Part shown: positions 15,166-15,512 of the stretch, piece by piece
How the letters are laid out: every line of letters begins with the position of its first letter
Numbering within the stretch: the stretch's first letter is position 1
NCBI GenBank assembly: GCA_031284445.1
Contig: JAISZW010000079.1
Location: 1 to 15,512, forward strand
DNA: 15,512 nt
Direction: 5' to 3'
DNA from: Candidatus Methanovirga basalitermitum
Lineage (GTDB): Archaea; Methanobacteriota; Methanobacteria; Methanobacteriales; Methanobacteriaceae
Made by a program: the position numbers and the translations under genes
The notes under the pieces: generated by a model
Told to the model about the DNA's origin: nothing
The model's input: the letters and a program-made list of their open reading frames with translations, nothing else
The model's database searches: none

Positions 15166-15512
15166 TTAATTTATTAAAGTCCAATGTTTATAAATCCAAT
15201 TTTTAGCACATTGAGTATAATTTAAAAAATTCTTAAATCCATTAACTACTTTTCCTCTGATTTTATCCACATTTTCAAGAAAACATGGTGATAAAAATCT
15301 TCTTATCTCCTATAAAAATCTTCTTATCTCCTTCATAGGTGTTTCAGCAGGATTTAATCTTGGTGAATATGGTGCATTAAAAATAAGCCAAATATTGTGA
15401 AACTCAGCATTTTTAGTGAAATAATGTGAATGATGGGAAGATAAATTGTCAAGAAGCATTATTACTGTCTTTCCTTTGTTTTTTTTTAAGAAATTAAATA
15501 AAAACCATGTTA
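15166..15512 (-). pseudogene. IS630-type transposase, C-terminal part, interrupted
   Basis: Read on the minus strand from the window edge, the frame gives a DDE-fold C-terminal half with VIMLLDNLSSHHSHYF (second catalytic Asp) and IFNAPYSPRLNPAET (the SPxLNPxE signature with the catalytic Glu), typical of the IS630 / DDE_3 superfamily. A TAG at 15310-15312 breaks the frame. The same frame then continues as EIRRFLSPCFLENV and ends YKHWTLIN at TAA 15166-15168. The stop comes from a 21-nt tandem duplication (15291-15332), so deleting one copy restores an uninterrupted protein. The N-terminal part lies outside the window. Confidence 0.85.
15291..15332. repeat. 21-nt perfect tandem duplication
   Basis: Two identical 21-nt units lie back to back at 15291-15311 and 15312-15332, inside the IS630-type transposase. 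On the coding (minus) strand each unit covers the codons for EIRRFL, and the junction creates TAG. The length is a multiple of three, so only the new stop, not a frameshift, breaks the gene. Confidence 0.95.

Overview
The window looks like a piece of a very AT-rich methanogen genome, most like Methanobrevibacter or a close relative. The basis is the extreme A/T bias and Ile/Asn/Lys-rich proteins, Shine-Dalgarno-led starts, and the general resemblance to the NRPS loci known from rumen Methanobrevibacter. This assignment is by recognition and was not checked by a search.

Layout. (1) 1-199: the 3' end of a STAS-domain protein, a close paralogue of the one at the right end of the cluster. (2) 252-1160: a decayed insertion sequence whose minus-strand DDE transposase carries three frameshifts. 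Its 5' end lies inside a near-perfect 30-bp inverted repeat (1121-1184). (3) 1185-1345: leader and promoter region. (4) 1346-12622: one 3758-residue non-ribosomal peptide synthetase, ordered C-A-T / C-A-T / C-A-T / reductase. (5) 12729-14543: a MATE-family exporter with a C-terminal RsbW/SpoIIAB-like GHKL ATPase domain. (6) 14695-14997: a stand-alone STAS protein (anti-anti-sigma type). (7) 15051-15091: the 3' part of a tRNA-Arg(UCU) with no matching 5' part. (8) 15166-15512: an IS630-type transposase on the minus strand, interrupted by a 21-nt tandem duplication that creates an in-frame stop and running off the window.

How the genes may work together (inference). The synthetase should activate three amino acids, possibly acylating the first because module 1 begins with a condensation domain. 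The terminal NAD(P)H-dependent domain should release the product as an aldehyde or alcohol. The MATE protein is the obvious exporter. Its fused kinase-like domain and the adjacent STAS protein resemble the two halves of a bacterial partner-switching module, yet archaea have no sigma factor to release. The simplest idea is that the switch acts on the transporter itself or on an unknown partner. No phosphopantetheinyl transferase and no PP2C-type phosphatase are visible here, so both would have to be encoded elsewhere. IS remnants at both ends, a tRNA 3' fragment and a second STAS copy at the left edge suggest a mobile or duplicated accessory island.
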